This document shows positions 24,770 through 33,019 of a stretch of 64,000 nt of DNA, one piece after another (the first letter of the stretch is position 1; each line of letters begins with the position of its first letter). The stretch spans positions 90,560 to 154,559 of the forward strand of contig JAEZGY010000062.1 in assembly GCA_023416695.1 (NCBI GenBank), in the 5' to 3' direction. The translations under genes were made by a program, and so were the position numbers. The notes beneath the pieces were generated by a model that worked only from the letters and a program-made list of their open reading frames with translations, searched no databases and was not told the origin of the DNA. Source of the DNA: Bacillota bacterium. GTDB lineage: Bacteria; Bacillota; Clostridia; Lachnospirales; Lachnospiraceae.

Positions 24770-26288
24770 TTGCATTTCCTCCAGTACCGTTTGTATTCAC
24801 TCCAGTTGCACATCCCATTACTGTTTCTTCAGAAAATTCTGACTGCCCAAGCTCCCCTGAAACAGTTCCATGACGCATAACTATCAATCGATCACAGATT
24901 CCCAACAACTCCGTCAGTTCAGAAGAGATAACAACTACAGCCTTTCCCTTCTCTGCCATATTACGTAACATTTGATAGATTTCTGCTTTTGCCCCAACAT
25001 CGACACCCTTAGTAGGTTCATCAATAATAATTACATCTGGATCAATCCCCATCCACATTGCCAAGAGACATTTTTGCTGATTCCCTCCTGATAGATTACC
25101 TATAATCTGTTCAGAGGAAGGAGTAACAATATTAAAATCAACAATCTGTTTCTTTGTTACCTCTGTAATCTCTTTATCTTTAACAAAGCCCACGCTGTTT
25201 TTATAGTTGTCAATCTGCATTACAGCTATATTCTTTATAATTGAGTAGTCTAGGTAAAGTCCTAATCCTTTTCTATCCTCCGATATGTATGCTATCTTAT
25301 GTTTTATGGCATCTGCGGTAGAATTAATTTTTACAACCTGGCCATTGAGCTTCACCTGACCAGTGTGTTTATGTGCCCCAAAAATACCTAGTGCCATCTC
25401 AGTTCTACCAGCCCCAATAAGTCCAGCTACACCTAAAATTTCACCTTTTCTTACACCAAAGGAAACATCATGGTATAAATCCGTGGCTGTAAGGTTTTCC
25501 ACTTCCAGTAGATATTCTTTGGAAATCTTACGTGTTTTTGAATCCTGACCATAGAGCTTCTTAATCTCACGCCCTACCATCATGGTAACAATTTGCTCTC
25601 TAGTGATTTCTGCTACACTATTTTGGCCTACATATTCACCATCACGCATAACCAGTGTACGATCGGCAATCTGAAATACTTCCTCTAGCTTATGGGTAAT
25701 ATAAATAAATGCATATCCCTCCGCTTTCAAACGTCTTATATTTTCAAACATAAGCTGAACCTGTTTCTCTGCAAGGGAGCTAGTAGGCTCGTCTAAAATG
25801 ATTAGCTTTCCTTTCATAGAGGTGGCCCGAATAATCTCTAACAACTGCTGAACTCCTATAGGAAGACGTTTTACTAGCGTCCTTGGATCAAGATCTAAAT
25901 TAAATGCTTTTAATAATTCTGCCGTATCTGCATAAAGCTGACTCCACTTGACTTTTCCAATGGCATTGACTGGTTGTCGATTCATGTAGATATTCTCAGC
26001 TATACTCATATCACCAACCATAGACAGTTCCTGGTGAACCATTGTAATTCCCTTTTGCATAGCATCAAATGCTGAATCAAAACATACCTCTTGTTTATCC
26101 ACATAAATGGTGCCTCGATCCGGTTTCTCAATGCCACAAATCATTTTAGAAACTGTAGATTTACCGGCACCATTCTCTCCTAACAACGCAAGGACTTCGC
26201 CACTGTGTAACTCAAAGCTAATATCCTTAACAGCTACCACTCCTGGATATTCTTTATGGAGATTTTCCAATTTTAAAACAACTGACAT
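24762..26288 (-). CDS. Sugar ABC transporter ATPase (RbsA/MglA type)
   Basis: A 508-residue double ATPase. The N-terminal half has Walker A GENGAGKST, signature near RLPIGVQQLLEI and Walker B ILDEPTSS; the C-terminal half has the degenerate Walker A GLIGAGRTE, signature GNLSGGNQQK and Walker B IIIDEPTKGVDVG. This two-domain organisation is the hallmark of CUT2 importers of ribose, galactose and similar sugars. It energises the RbsC-type permease and shares an overlap with it. The ABC genes sit between the aldolase and dehydrogenase, so the imported compound is catabolised by them. Confidence 0.94.
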   Translation of the reverse strand: MSVVLKLENLHKEYPGVVAVKDISFELHSGEVLALLGENGAGKSTVSKMICGIEKPDRGTIYVDKQEVCFDSAFDAMQKGITMVHQELSMVGDMSIAENIYMNRQPVNAIGKVKWSQLYADTAELLKAFNLDLDPRTLVKRLPIGVQQLLEIIRATSMKGKLIILDEPTSSLAEKQVQLMFENIRRLKAEGYAFIYITHKLEEVFQIADRTLVMRDGEYVGQNSVAEITREQIVTMMVGREIKKLYGQDSKTRKISKEYLLEVENLTATDLYHDVSFGVRKGEILGVAGLIGAGRTEMALGIFGAHKHTGQVKLNGQVVKINSTADAIKHKIAYISEDRKGLGLYLDYSIIKNIAVMQIDNYKNSVGFVKDKEITEVTKKQIVDFNIVTPSSEQIIGNLSGGNQQKCLLAMWMGIDPDVIIIDEPTKGVDVGAKAEIYQMLRNMAEKGKAVVVISSELTELLGICDRLIVMRHGTVSGELGQSEFSEETVMGCATGVNTNGTGGNANE

Positions 26289-26312
26289 ATTTTCACCTTG
26301 CTTTTCTTCATA

Positions 26313-26975
26313 TTATTGTATTTCTTCTCTAAGCATATTGGTTGCATCTACATACTGTTTCGCTAGTTTATATAGTCCTTCATAATCTCCGACATCAATC
26401 AACTCTTTATTGACCATACACCCTCCGATCCCGAAACCACATGCACCAGCTCGATAGAACTTCTCCATATTACTTAAATCCACTCCTCCTACGGCCATAA
26501 TAGGAATATGACTTAAAGGGGCTTTAATTGCTTTAATATACTCTACTCCAAGACCTACCACAGGAAACACCTTCACAAATGTTGCTCCAGCCTCATATGC
26601 CATTACTACTTCTGTTGGTGTCAGTGCACCTGATATAGTAACCATATTAAGTTTTGATGCCTTCTTTATAACAGAAACATTGGTATTCGGTGTAATAATA
26701 TACTGCGCACCAGCCTCATATGCTGCTACTACCTGTTCCTCTGTTAGAACGGTTCCCGCTCCAACATATAAATCCTCGTAGCGTTGGCGTATTGCTCTGA
26801 TAGCTTGTGCCGTATCCTCAATACAAGTTGGTTTCGTCTGATTAAAAGTGACTTCAATAAACTTCACCCCACCTTTTCTCAACGCCTCTGCCGTCCTAAG
26901 AATCTTATCCATATCTAGTCCTCTGACAATGGCAATCAGCTTATACTTCTTAATGTTTTCTACTATTTCCTTCAA
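26313..26975 (-). CDS. KDPG/KDPGal aldolase family protein (TTG start)
   Basis: A 220-residue class I aldolase of the Eda/DgoA family. TTG at 26975 has GGGAGG seven bases upstream. The proton-relay glutamate is in EVTFNQ (about residue 40), GAGTVL follows near 72, and the Schiff-base lysine is in FVKVFPVVG near 135, with VGGVD as the phosphate loop. It cleaves a 2-keto-3-deoxy-6-phospho sugar acid to pyruvate plus glyceraldehyde 3-phosphate. The kinase at 28437-29435 supplies the substrate, and DgoK pairing suggests the galactonate form. Glu versus gal specificity cannot be read by eye. Confidence 0.9.
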   Translation of the reverse strand: MKEIVENIKKYKLIAIVRGLDMDKILRTAEALRKGGVKFIEVTFNQTKPTCIEDTAQAIRAIRQRYEDLYVGAGTVLTEEQVVAAYEAGAQYIITPNTNVSVIKKASKLNMVTISGALTPTEVVMAYEAGATFVKVFPVVGLGVEYIKAIKAPLSHIPIMAVGGVDLSNMEKFYRAGACGFGIGGCMVNKELIDVGDYEGLYKLAKQYVDATNMLREEIQ

Positions 26976-26993
26976 AATATATCCTCCCTAGCC

Positions 26994-27629
26994 CTACTTC
27001 TCAATTGCATAAGCCCTTATTGGGAAGCCATCCATATTTACAAAGGCTAGTGGTGCGCCACAAAAGATAATCTCTTTTCCTGCTAACTCTTTTAAATTTG
27101 TCAAAGACTCTACAACTGCAACTTCACTCCCTAATAGCAACTTGTGCACTTCCTCTCCTGCATACTCAGATAGAGAAGGCCCATCCACACCTAAAAGTAC
27201 TATTCCAAGGGAAACCAAATACTTGGCACATTCCACAGATATAGGAGGATACTTTGTAAAAAACTCTTCTGTATTATAATGTTCATACCAGCCAGTAGCT
27301 AAAATTACACGCTTTGCTTTTCTTATTTCTTCCTCGTAGGGTTTAACATCCTCCACTGTAATCTCATCTAATGCACCTTTTTGATATAGATTCACTACAT
27401 AGCATTCTCCAACATATCGGTTAATATCTACATCACCTAAGGCTTTTCCACCCTCCACAAAGTGCAAAGGTGCATCCGTATGGGTTCCTGCATGGGAGTT
27501 CACCTTAACAAGGGTAAGATTATATTGATCTTTTTCAATAGTATGAGTTCGTTCACAACTCATAGCTGGAGTCCCAGGGAATACCATATCCTCAATGTTA
27601 AATTTATGAGTCAAATCATATACCTTCAT
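26994..27629 (-). CDS. Cyclase family protein (metal-dependent hydrolase)
   Basis: A 211-residue protein of the cyclase/kynurenine formamidase-like family. The hallmark metal site HAGTHTDAPLHF lies near residues 46-57, and further ligands are expected in LGVDGPSLSEYA near 150. Members hydrolyse formamides, lactones or cyclic amides with zinc or manganese. In a sugar-acid operon the simplest idea is lactone or ester hydrolysis that releases the acid, but this is inference. AGGAGG precedes the ATG; 18 bases from the aldolase gene. Confidence 0.88.
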   Translation of the reverse strand: MKVYDLTHKFNIEDMVFPGTPAMSCERTHTIEKDQYNLTLVKVNSHAGTHTDAPLHFVEGGKALGDVDINRYVGECYVVNLYQKGALDEITVEDVKPYEEEIRKAKRVILATGWYEHYNTEEFFTKYPPISVECAKYLVSLGIVLLGVDGPSLSEYAGEEVHKLLLGSEVAVVESLTNLKELAGKEIIFCGAPLAFVNMDGFPIRAYAIEK

Positions 27630-27648
27630 ATCTCATCCTCCTATATTG

Positions 27649-28425
27649 TTATTTATTGTAGAACAGGCTATTACCCGTATAGCCTAATTCTCTAGAAATC
27701 TTCATTGCACTATCTACAACAACATTAATATACTTTTCCACTCCTTTATGCTCCACTACTTCCTTTAAATTGGCTATACTAATCGCAGCAACAACGTTGC
27801 TTTCATAATTTCTGACTGGAGCAGCTATACAAAAAATTGCTCTCTCCCCCTCTTCATTGTCAACAGCATATCCAAGCTGTCTAACTAGAAAAAGCTCCTC
27901 CTTTAATTTTTCAAGATCACATATCGTATTGGATGTTTTAGCAACCAGTTTTTTGCCTCTATATAACTTTTCTACTTCTTCTGTTGGCATAGTAGCTAAA
28001 ATAGCTTTTCCAAGTCCTGTATAATACATTCCTTTTCCAACGCCTAACAATGCTGTCGTTCGAACTCCAACATTCTCTTCCACTTTATCCAGATAAACTA
28101 CATTCTCATCACTCTTCACACCCAAGAAAGCTGTTGCTTTTGTTTTCTTTGACATTTCTTTCAAATATGGTTTAGCCACCTTTACAAAATCTATGTCTCT
28201 GATATATGCTGCCCCTGAACGAAATGCTTTTAATCCAATGAAATAGGTTCTTGCGACTTTGTCAGCATATTGTAAATATTTCATCTCCAACATGGTATTT
28301 ACAATATCATATGTACTGCTTAATGGTATCTGTAATCCCTCAGATATTTGCTTTAATGTAGCTGGATAACCGTTCTCACTGATAAAATTTAGAATTTGAA
28401 GTGTTCGCATTGTAGTTTTATTCAT
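27649..28425 (-). CDS. IclR family transcriptional regulator
   Basis: A 258-residue IclR regulator. The winged helix-turn-helix covers residues 1-65 (FISENGYPATLKQISEGLQI), followed by the GAF-like effector domain (FRSGAAYIRDIDFVKVA and YYTGLGKAILATM). Family members such as KdgR sense 2-keto-3-deoxy sugar acids, which fits the neighbouring kinase and aldolase. It is encoded within the operon, 11 bases after the kinase gene, so it probably autoregulates. GGGAGA precedes the ATG. Confidence 0.92.
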   Translation of the reverse strand: MNKTTMRTLQILNFISENGYPATLKQISEGLQIPLSSTYDIVNTMLEMKYLQYADKVARTYFIGLKAFRSGAAYIRDIDFVKVAKPYLKEMSKKTKATAFLGVKSDENVVYLDKVEENVGVRTTALLGVGKGMYYTGLGKAILATMPTEEVEKLYRGKKLVAKTSNTICDLEKLKEELFLVRQLGYAVDNEEGERAIFCIAAPVRNYESNVVAAISIANLKEVVEHKGVEKYINVVVDSAMKISRELGYTGNSLFYNK

Positions 28426-28436
28426 ATACTCTCTCC

Positions 28437-29435
28437 CTACTCTAAAGCATTTTTATGTTCCCATATGGAAATGGCTCCATATCCAGCCATATTAACTGCT
28501 TCTCCATACTTATCCTTTTGAATGATATGACCTTCATATCTTTGTTCTAATAATTTTATCATTCCTTTTGAATATGTATTCTGACCACCTACGATAAACC
28601 GCACATTAGGTTCTAATTTGCAAACCCTGCTTTTTTCCAATGCCAACAAATCTGTTGCTAATATTGCCCCTAACAAGTAATTTGCCCTCTGATTAACTGT
28701 AGATTCTGAGAATAAATCTAATAATCGAACTAGAAAAGCTGTTCTGCTTAATCCTGTTTTTCTGGCCTCCTCTGCACCTGCCAGTAACCAATCTTCTTCT
28801 ATTTCTTCAACATAGCTTGATTTTAAAGAACTTGATATAATAGAGGTTCTAGTTAACTCCATAAGCATTTCACCTGCCATAGTTGTTAAGCATCCCACTA
28901 TTTCATTTTCTTCATTTACATAAACAACTTTTGTATGTGATCCCGGTAAAATAAGAACTACAGGCCCCTTTACATCCATAGATTGCAAGATTGCAAAGGT
29001 TTCTACTTCTTCGCCTCGCATAATGTCCATCATCTCACAATCCTCTAAACTACTGATTGTATCATCATTTTGCACCCCTGGAATAAAACATATTTCAAGT
29101 TTTTCACTAATTTCTGGTATTATTTTATGTACACAGGATTTTGCTAACTTTTCAATGGACACCGGCACTGTAACTCTAGGAATTTCGCATACCCCTAACT
29201 CAGAACCGATCATACCACTTGCAAGAATAGCGTGTAAGTTTTCTTCTTTCCCATGGATCTCCTCTAATGTTTTCTCCAAACATTGTCGAATTGCTTTGAG
29301 TAATTTCTTGTTATTACCTTCCATGGAGGTATTTCGTACGCCTACTTCTTGCTTCTTTATACAAATCGGATTTTTATCCTGCCAAAGTATTACCCTTGTA
29401 TTAGTTGTTCCAGTATCAATAGTCGCTACTAACAT
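28437..29435 (-). CDS. dgoK: 2-keto-3-deoxy sugar-acid kinase (DgoK family)
   Basis: About 332 residues from the ATG at 29435, the start that gives the family's opening MLVATIDTGTTNTRVILW; the frame extends 27 codons upstream without a fitting site. The DgoK (2-dehydro-3-deoxygalactonokinase) family belongs to the actin/ASKHA fold, and DTGTTNTR is phosphate-binding loop 1. GMIGSELG and LPGSHTKVV near residues 80 and 170 are further family marks, and FIVGGQNTYSKGM closes the fold. It phosphorylates 2-keto-3-deoxygalactonate (or a close analogue) for the adjacent aldolase. It is the first gene of the minus operon; the divergent GntR gene lies 277 bases away. Confidence 0.87.
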   Translation of the reverse strand: MLVATIDTGTTNTRVILWQDKNPICIKKQEVGVRNTSMEGNNKKLLKAIRQCLEKTLEEIHGKEENLHAILASGMIGSELGVCEIPRVTVPVSIEKLAKSCVHKIIPEISEKLEICFIPGVQNDDTISSLEDCEMMDIMRGEEVETFAILQSMDVKGPVVLILPGSHTKVVYVNEENEIVGCLTTMAGEMLMELTRTSIISSSLKSSYVEEIEEDWLLAGAEEARKTGLSRTAFLVRLLDLFSESTVNQRANYLLGAILATDLLALEKSRVCKLEPNVRFIVGGQNTYSKGMIKLLEQRYEGHIIQKDKYGEAVNMAGYGAISIWEHKNALE

Positions 29436-29711
29436 ATCATCTCTTCTCTCTGCATTATGCTTATATTTATTAAATTCTTCTTTCGTACTACATTTTCTAT
29501 CTATTTCTGAATACAATTTTTCATTATTGTACTATTTTCGACTTTACTAATATCTAATTACATTTCATACTTTTGCTTTATTTTCCTTATTCAAAATGGT
29601 TCCCTCCTCACACTAATACAATCATTCTGTAACACTACTTTACTTTTTAAAACTTATCCATTAGAATATATTATATAATTACAATATCATTAAAAGTGCC
29701 CGAGGATAGCC

Positions 29712-30413
29712 ATGAGTTATACAACCAATGCAACAGATAAAGTCTACAATTTAATATGTGAAAAAATCGGGAATGGCGAGTGGAAACCCGAAGAGAAAAT
29801 CTGGACCGAGCAAAGGTTTTCTAGTGAGTTAGGCGTAAGTCGCGTGGCTGTAAGACAAGCAATCGACAAACTTGTTACCACTTCTGTATTAAGAAGAGTT
29901 CAGGGTTCAGGTACTTATGTTAAGAAAAACAGCCCTTTTTTTATCACTAGTTCTCCTTCACACATTACGACCGATACCGATTTGTTAGACATTTGTCGCT
30001 TTCGTATTTTCTTTGAATCTGGTAACATTGAACTTTTTATTAAAAACGCTCAAAAGAATGATATAGAACGCTTAAAAGAAATACATTTGCAATTAATGAA
30101 TTGTGATAAAGATTCAGATGACTTTTTTAAGTACGACTTTGATTTTCACAAAACCATTGCTTATGGTACTCAAAATTCTTTTGTTAAACAGATTTTTAGG
30201 TTTTTAAATTCGATATTGATTACAAATCAAGAACGTCTTCACCAAGTACTTGGTCCAGATATTGCATTAAAATATCATCCATTAATCATGGAATATATTG
30301 AAAAGAAAGATATTACTGCCGCCTCACTAATGATGAGACGTCATATGGATGAAACTGCTGAAGCTTTTGAGAACTTTCTTCTATTAGAAAAAGAAAAATT
30401 AAATGGTTTTTAA
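29712..30413 (+). CDS. GntR family regulator with FCD domain
   Basis: A 233-residue FadR-type regulator. The winged HTH occupies residues 1-75 (EEKIWTEQRFSSELGVSRVA and RRVQGSGTYVKK), and the FCD effector domain (about 95-225) shows the helical LLDICRFRIFFESGNIE and the metal-ligand residues in FDFHKTIA and RRHMDETAEAF. Divergent from dgoK, so it is the most likely repressor of the sugar-acid operon and possibly of the neighbouring binding protein and RraA-type genes. The effector is expected to be a sugar-acid intermediate. AGGATA precedes the ATG. Confidence 0.92.
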   Translation: MSYTTNATDKVYNLICEKIGNGEWKPEEKIWTEQRFSSELGVSRVAVRQAIDKLVTTSVLRRVQGSGTYVKKNSPFFITSSPSHITTDTDLLDICRFRIFFESGNIELFIKNAQKNDIERLKEIHLQLMNCDKDSDDFFKYDFDFHKTIAYGTQNSFVKQIFRFLNSILITNQERLHQVLGPDIALKYHPLIMEYIEKKDITAASLMMRRHMDETAEAFENFLLLEKEKLNGF

Positions 30414-30415
30414 TT

Positions 30416-30457
30416 ATAGTAAAAGTTCGCAGAAAAATTTCTGCAAACTTTTACTAT
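30416..30457. terminator. Bidirectional terminator (GntR / binding protein)
   Basis: ATAGTAAAAGTT and AACTTTTACTAT flank a GC-containing inner hairpin (GCAGAAA...TTTCTGC). Convergent genes end on both sides. Confidence 0.85.
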
Positions 30458-30466
30458 ATTTATTTA

Positions 30467-31528
30467 TTAAAACCCATTAGTTGCATAGGTCTCGTTTTGT
30501 TTTAAATAATATTCTACATTATCTTTAGTCACTAGGTTTACTGATGTGTAAATAGCATTTGGTGTAACCTTCGCTCCTGCTGCTTTATTATCACTTGTAA
30601 GTGGCATCTCTACATGATTTTTTGTAATCAAGCATACCATTGCCCAGTATGGCATAGAAGCATCATTTTGACATAATGTTCCAGTTATTGTTCCTTGCTT
30701 TACCATTTCAAGAGTATCAGAATTTCTATCTAACCCTAAAACATCAACTTTTCCAGTTAAACTTAATTCTGAAAGTGCCGTTGCAGCTCCAGTTGCTCCA
30801 GTAGAATCACAGCATACAAAACCAGTTAAATCTGAATATTTAACTGCGATATCCTTAGCTGCACTAGTAGCTGTATTTGAATCAGCCTTTGTATCCCCAA
30901 TAGCAACTACTTTTATTCCTTCGTATTCAGCAAATGCTTCTTCAAATCCTCTTTGACGCTCTTCAAACATATCTGATCCAGTAATTGTCAAAATAGCCAC
31001 ATTTCCCTTACCATTAATCATTTCTGCATATTGTTTTCCACCCTGATATCCTAAATCATACTGAGAGGTACCAATGTAGGTGTCCCCTTGCTCATTGGTA
31101 GAGCCAACATATGTAACAATAGGAATTCCTGCATCTTCTGCTTTTTGAATATATGGATCAAGCGCTGCATCATACCCCCATACACAGATACCTGCTGGTT
31201 TCTTAGCAATTGCTGTTTCCATCTGTGTACACATATCATTCATGTCATCATTTGCAGGTCCAGTAAAACTTACCTTTACTCCAAACAACTTCCCTGCCTG
31301 CTCCCAACCATACTTATGAGCATTAAAATATTCAATGTTATTTAGGCAGTTAACAATAATGTATTCCTCATCAGAAGATATCTTACTTTGTAAGGTTCCA
31401 TCTCCTTTGGTATCCTTGGAGGAATCAGCCCCCGATTCTTGAGAAGTACTGTTCCCATTACATCCTACTAACATACTCATAAGTAAAATGACAACTAAAC
31501 AAAGTACTCCAATTTTCTTTTTTCCCAT
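30467..31528 (-). CDS. Sugar-binding lipoprotein (periplasmic-binding family 4)
   Basis: 353 residues from the ATG at 31528 (AAGGAG eight bases upstream). Lipobox LVGC with Cys23, then a Ser/Gly-rich linker. The ribose-type binding fold begins at EYIIVNCLNNIEYFNA; family loops visible are GICVWGYDAALDPY and GAATALSELSL. It is the probable partner of the RbsA/RbsC importer at 23795-26288, though placed apart, behind its own divergent promoter region that carries the TTTGTATTAT repeats. Ligand is expected to be a sugar or sugar acid. Confidence 0.92.
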   Translation of the reverse strand: MGKKKIGVLCLVVILLMSMLVGCNGNSTSQESGADSSKDTKGDGTLQSKISSDEEYIIVNCLNNIEYFNAHKYGWEQAGKLFGVKVSFTGPANDDMNDMCTQMETAIAKKPAGICVWGYDAALDPYIQKAEDAGIPIVTYVGSTNEQGDTYIGTSQYDLGYQGGKQYAEMINGKGNVAILTITGSDMFEERQRGFEEAFAEYEGIKVVAIGDTKADSNTATSAAKDIAVKYSDLTGFVCCDSTGATGAATALSELSLTGKVDVLGLDRNSDTLEMVKQGTITGTLCQNDASMPYWAMVCLITKNHVEMPLTSDNKAAGAKVTPNAIYTSVNLVTKDNVEYYLKQNETYATNGF

Positions 31529-31592
31529 ACACACTTCTCCTTTTCTTTTTTATCTAAAACAGATACAAGTCTGCTTTATTCATGACATGTAA

Positions 31593-31833
31593 TTTGTATT
31601 ATCTATTCTTTTGCATTTCGTTTTGATTTCTTGTTATGTACTCATATTACATCTTTTGTATTATCTTTTCAATATCAAAAGCTCCAATTATTATTGTTGT
31701 TTTTTGTTAAAATTGCATATAATGTATTATTATATGGCATATATAGTAGTTTCTTATACATTGCTAACAACTATTAACTAATATATATTTGTTGACATTT
31801 GTGAATTTGTATTATATATTTGTATTATCTTTT
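31593..31833. promoter_or_regulatory. Four copies of a TTTGTATTATMTWTT motif
   Basis: Near-identical 15-mers occur at 31593-31607, 31655-31669, 31806-31820 and 31819-31833. The last two overlap the -10 box and start point of the plus-strand promoter for the RraA-type gene. The first two lie upstream of the divergent binding-protein gene. They look like repressor sites; the FCD-type GntR regulator encoded next door is the best candidate. Apart from this and the promoter, the 372-base divergent region 31529-31900 is AT-rich and I see nothing else. Confidence 0.6.
31792..31820 (+). promoter_or_regulatory. Promoter of RraA-type gene
   Basis: TTGACA (31792-31797), 17-base spacer, TATATT (31815-31820). 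Start expected near 31827. Overlapped by two copies of the TTTGTATTAT motif. Confidence 0.75.
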
Positions 31834-31900
31834 ATTCGTTATATGTATTTTACTTACGGATAACTGATATCTACCAATAAATAACAAAGGAGCGATAATA

Positions 31901-32578
31901 ATGAAAAAAATTATTAAACCAAGACCTGCAATTGACGAGAATCTAATTAAGCCTTTTCGTGATATGAGTGATGTTCTATCTCTATCTTGTGTAGTAGGAG
32001 ACTCAATGGAGCGTGATAACCTAATGCACCCATACATGAAACCAAAAGCTGCTGATAAAGTAATCATTGGTCCAGCAATTACAGTTAAGTTAACTGCTGG
32101 AGACATTGTGGATTGTCTAGATGTATTTGAAGTAGCAAAACCAGGTGATGTTATAGTAATAGATGCTTTTGGTGAAATTGAGACTTCTATTTGGGGTGGA
32201 TTAATGTCAGGAATCGCTAGAAATGCAGGTGTTGTTGGTGCAATAATCGATGGTAGCTGCCGTGACACCGATGAGGCAAAAATGTTAGAATTCCCTATAT
32301 CTGCAAAATCCGTGGGCCCTAGAGCTGCTCATACAGCATACTCTGGAAGAAAAGAACCTATTGAGATTAACACACCTATTGTATGTGGTGGTTGCATAGT
32401 AAATCCTGGAGACTTAATTGTTGCAGATGAAATAGGAGTTGCTGTAGTACCATATGATCAATTAGAAGAAGTATACAAAAAGGCCCGTGAACAGGCAGAT
32501 AAAGAAATAGCAACCCGGGAAGAGATTCTAAAGGGAGCTACTGTAGACGAACTTTTAAATAAATTTGGTAGAATTTAA
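31901..32578 (+). CDS. RraA-family protein (possible HMG-type aldolase)
   Basis: A 225-residue protein of the RraA / demethylmenaquinone-methyltransferase-like family. The active-site region of the aldolase branch is present: GGLMSGIARNAGVVGAIIDG followed by SCRDTDEA near residues 107-135, which includes the arginine-aspartate pair that coordinates Mg and pyruvate in 4-hydroxy-4-methyl-2-oxoglutarate aldolase. Aldolase activity that yields pyruvate would fit the 2-keto acid theme, but RraA-fold proteins with no catalysis also exist. AAAGGAG precedes the ATG; followed by a strong terminator, so it is monocistronic. Confidence 0.85.
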   Translation: MKKIIKPRPAIDENLIKPFRDMSDVLSLSCVVGDSMERDNLMHPYMKPKAADKVIIGPAITVKLTAGDIVDCLDVFEVAKPGDVIVIDAFGEIETSIWGGLMSGIARNAGVVGAIIDGSCRDTDEAKMLEFPISAKSVGPRAAHTAYSGRKEPIEINTPIVCGGCIVNPGDLIVADEIGVAVVPYDQLEEVYKKAREQADKEIATREEILKGATVDELLNKFGRI

Positions 32579-32633
32579 TTATTACATAAATAAACATTTT
32601 CTTATACTTTATACAAGAATAAATACTTAAAAT

Positions 32634-32684
32634 AAAAAGTAGTTTTCTGACTTCTTGTGTATCAGAAAACTACTTTTTATTTTG
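32634..32684 (+). terminator. Intrinsic terminator of RraA-type gene
   Basis: A 17-bp perfect inverted repeat (AAAAAGTAGTTTTCTGA with TCAGAAAACTACTTTTT) ending in a T run, 55 bases after the stop codon. Confidence 0.92.
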
Positions 32685-32834
32685 CTCTTGTCTATTACAC
32701 TTTATACCCATCATCACCTTACTCTGCAATATATCTACACTAATGTACCGCTAATGAACTATATCGACATAGTCCAACTAAAAAACTTATAGTATTAATA
32801 AACAACTAAAGTGCCCAAAATTATATACAATTTA

Positions 32835-32863
32835 TTGACAAATTTTAGAAATTACTATATAAT
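32835..32863 (+). promoter_or_regulatory. Perfect consensus promoter of the candidate small RNA
   Basis: TTGACA (32835-32840), 17-base spacer, TATAAT (32858-32863): a full match to the vegetative consensus at both boxes. Start expected about 32869-32871. No coding gene follows on the plus strand. Confidence 0.88.
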
Positions 32864-32869
32864 GTATTA

Positions 32870-33011
32870 TATAACAATCTAACCCCATAGATTTAGTTAT
32901 AGTCTTTAATCACAGGTATAAGAAATCAATCATTATACCCTTACATCCCCAGATGTAGAAAGAGAGATTAACCTGACCCCCAAATTCAGATAATCTCTCT
33001 TTTCCTTTTTT
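32870..33011 (+). ncRNA. Candidate trans-acting small RNA with C-rich loops
   Basis: About 140 nt between a perfect promoter and an intrinsic terminator, with no gene following on this strand. Hairpin 1 (32871-32900): stem ATAAC+AATCTA with TAGATT+GTTAT, loop ACCCCA. Hairpin 2 (32915-32939): GGTATAA/TTATACC with an 11-base loop. Hairpin 3 (32942-32957): TACATC/GATGTA, loop CCCA. Hairpin 4, the terminator (32961-33000): AGAGAGATTA/TAATCTCTCT with an inner CTGA/TCAG stem and a loop beginning CCCCC, followed by TTTCCTTTTTT. The C-rich loops resemble those of Gram-positive regulatory RNAs that pair with ribosome-binding sites (RsaE-type). No known family assigned. It is not a purine riboswitch for xpt, which runs the other way. 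The rest of 32685-33019 is AT-rich with no gene. Confidence 0.7.
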
Positions 33012-33019
33012 ATTCCTAT

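Noticed and set aside
32880..33003. Purine or other riboswitch for xpt
   Set aside because: xpt runs on the opposite strand and starts above this region; conserved purine-aptamer strings are absent and the transcript is terminated on the plus strand.
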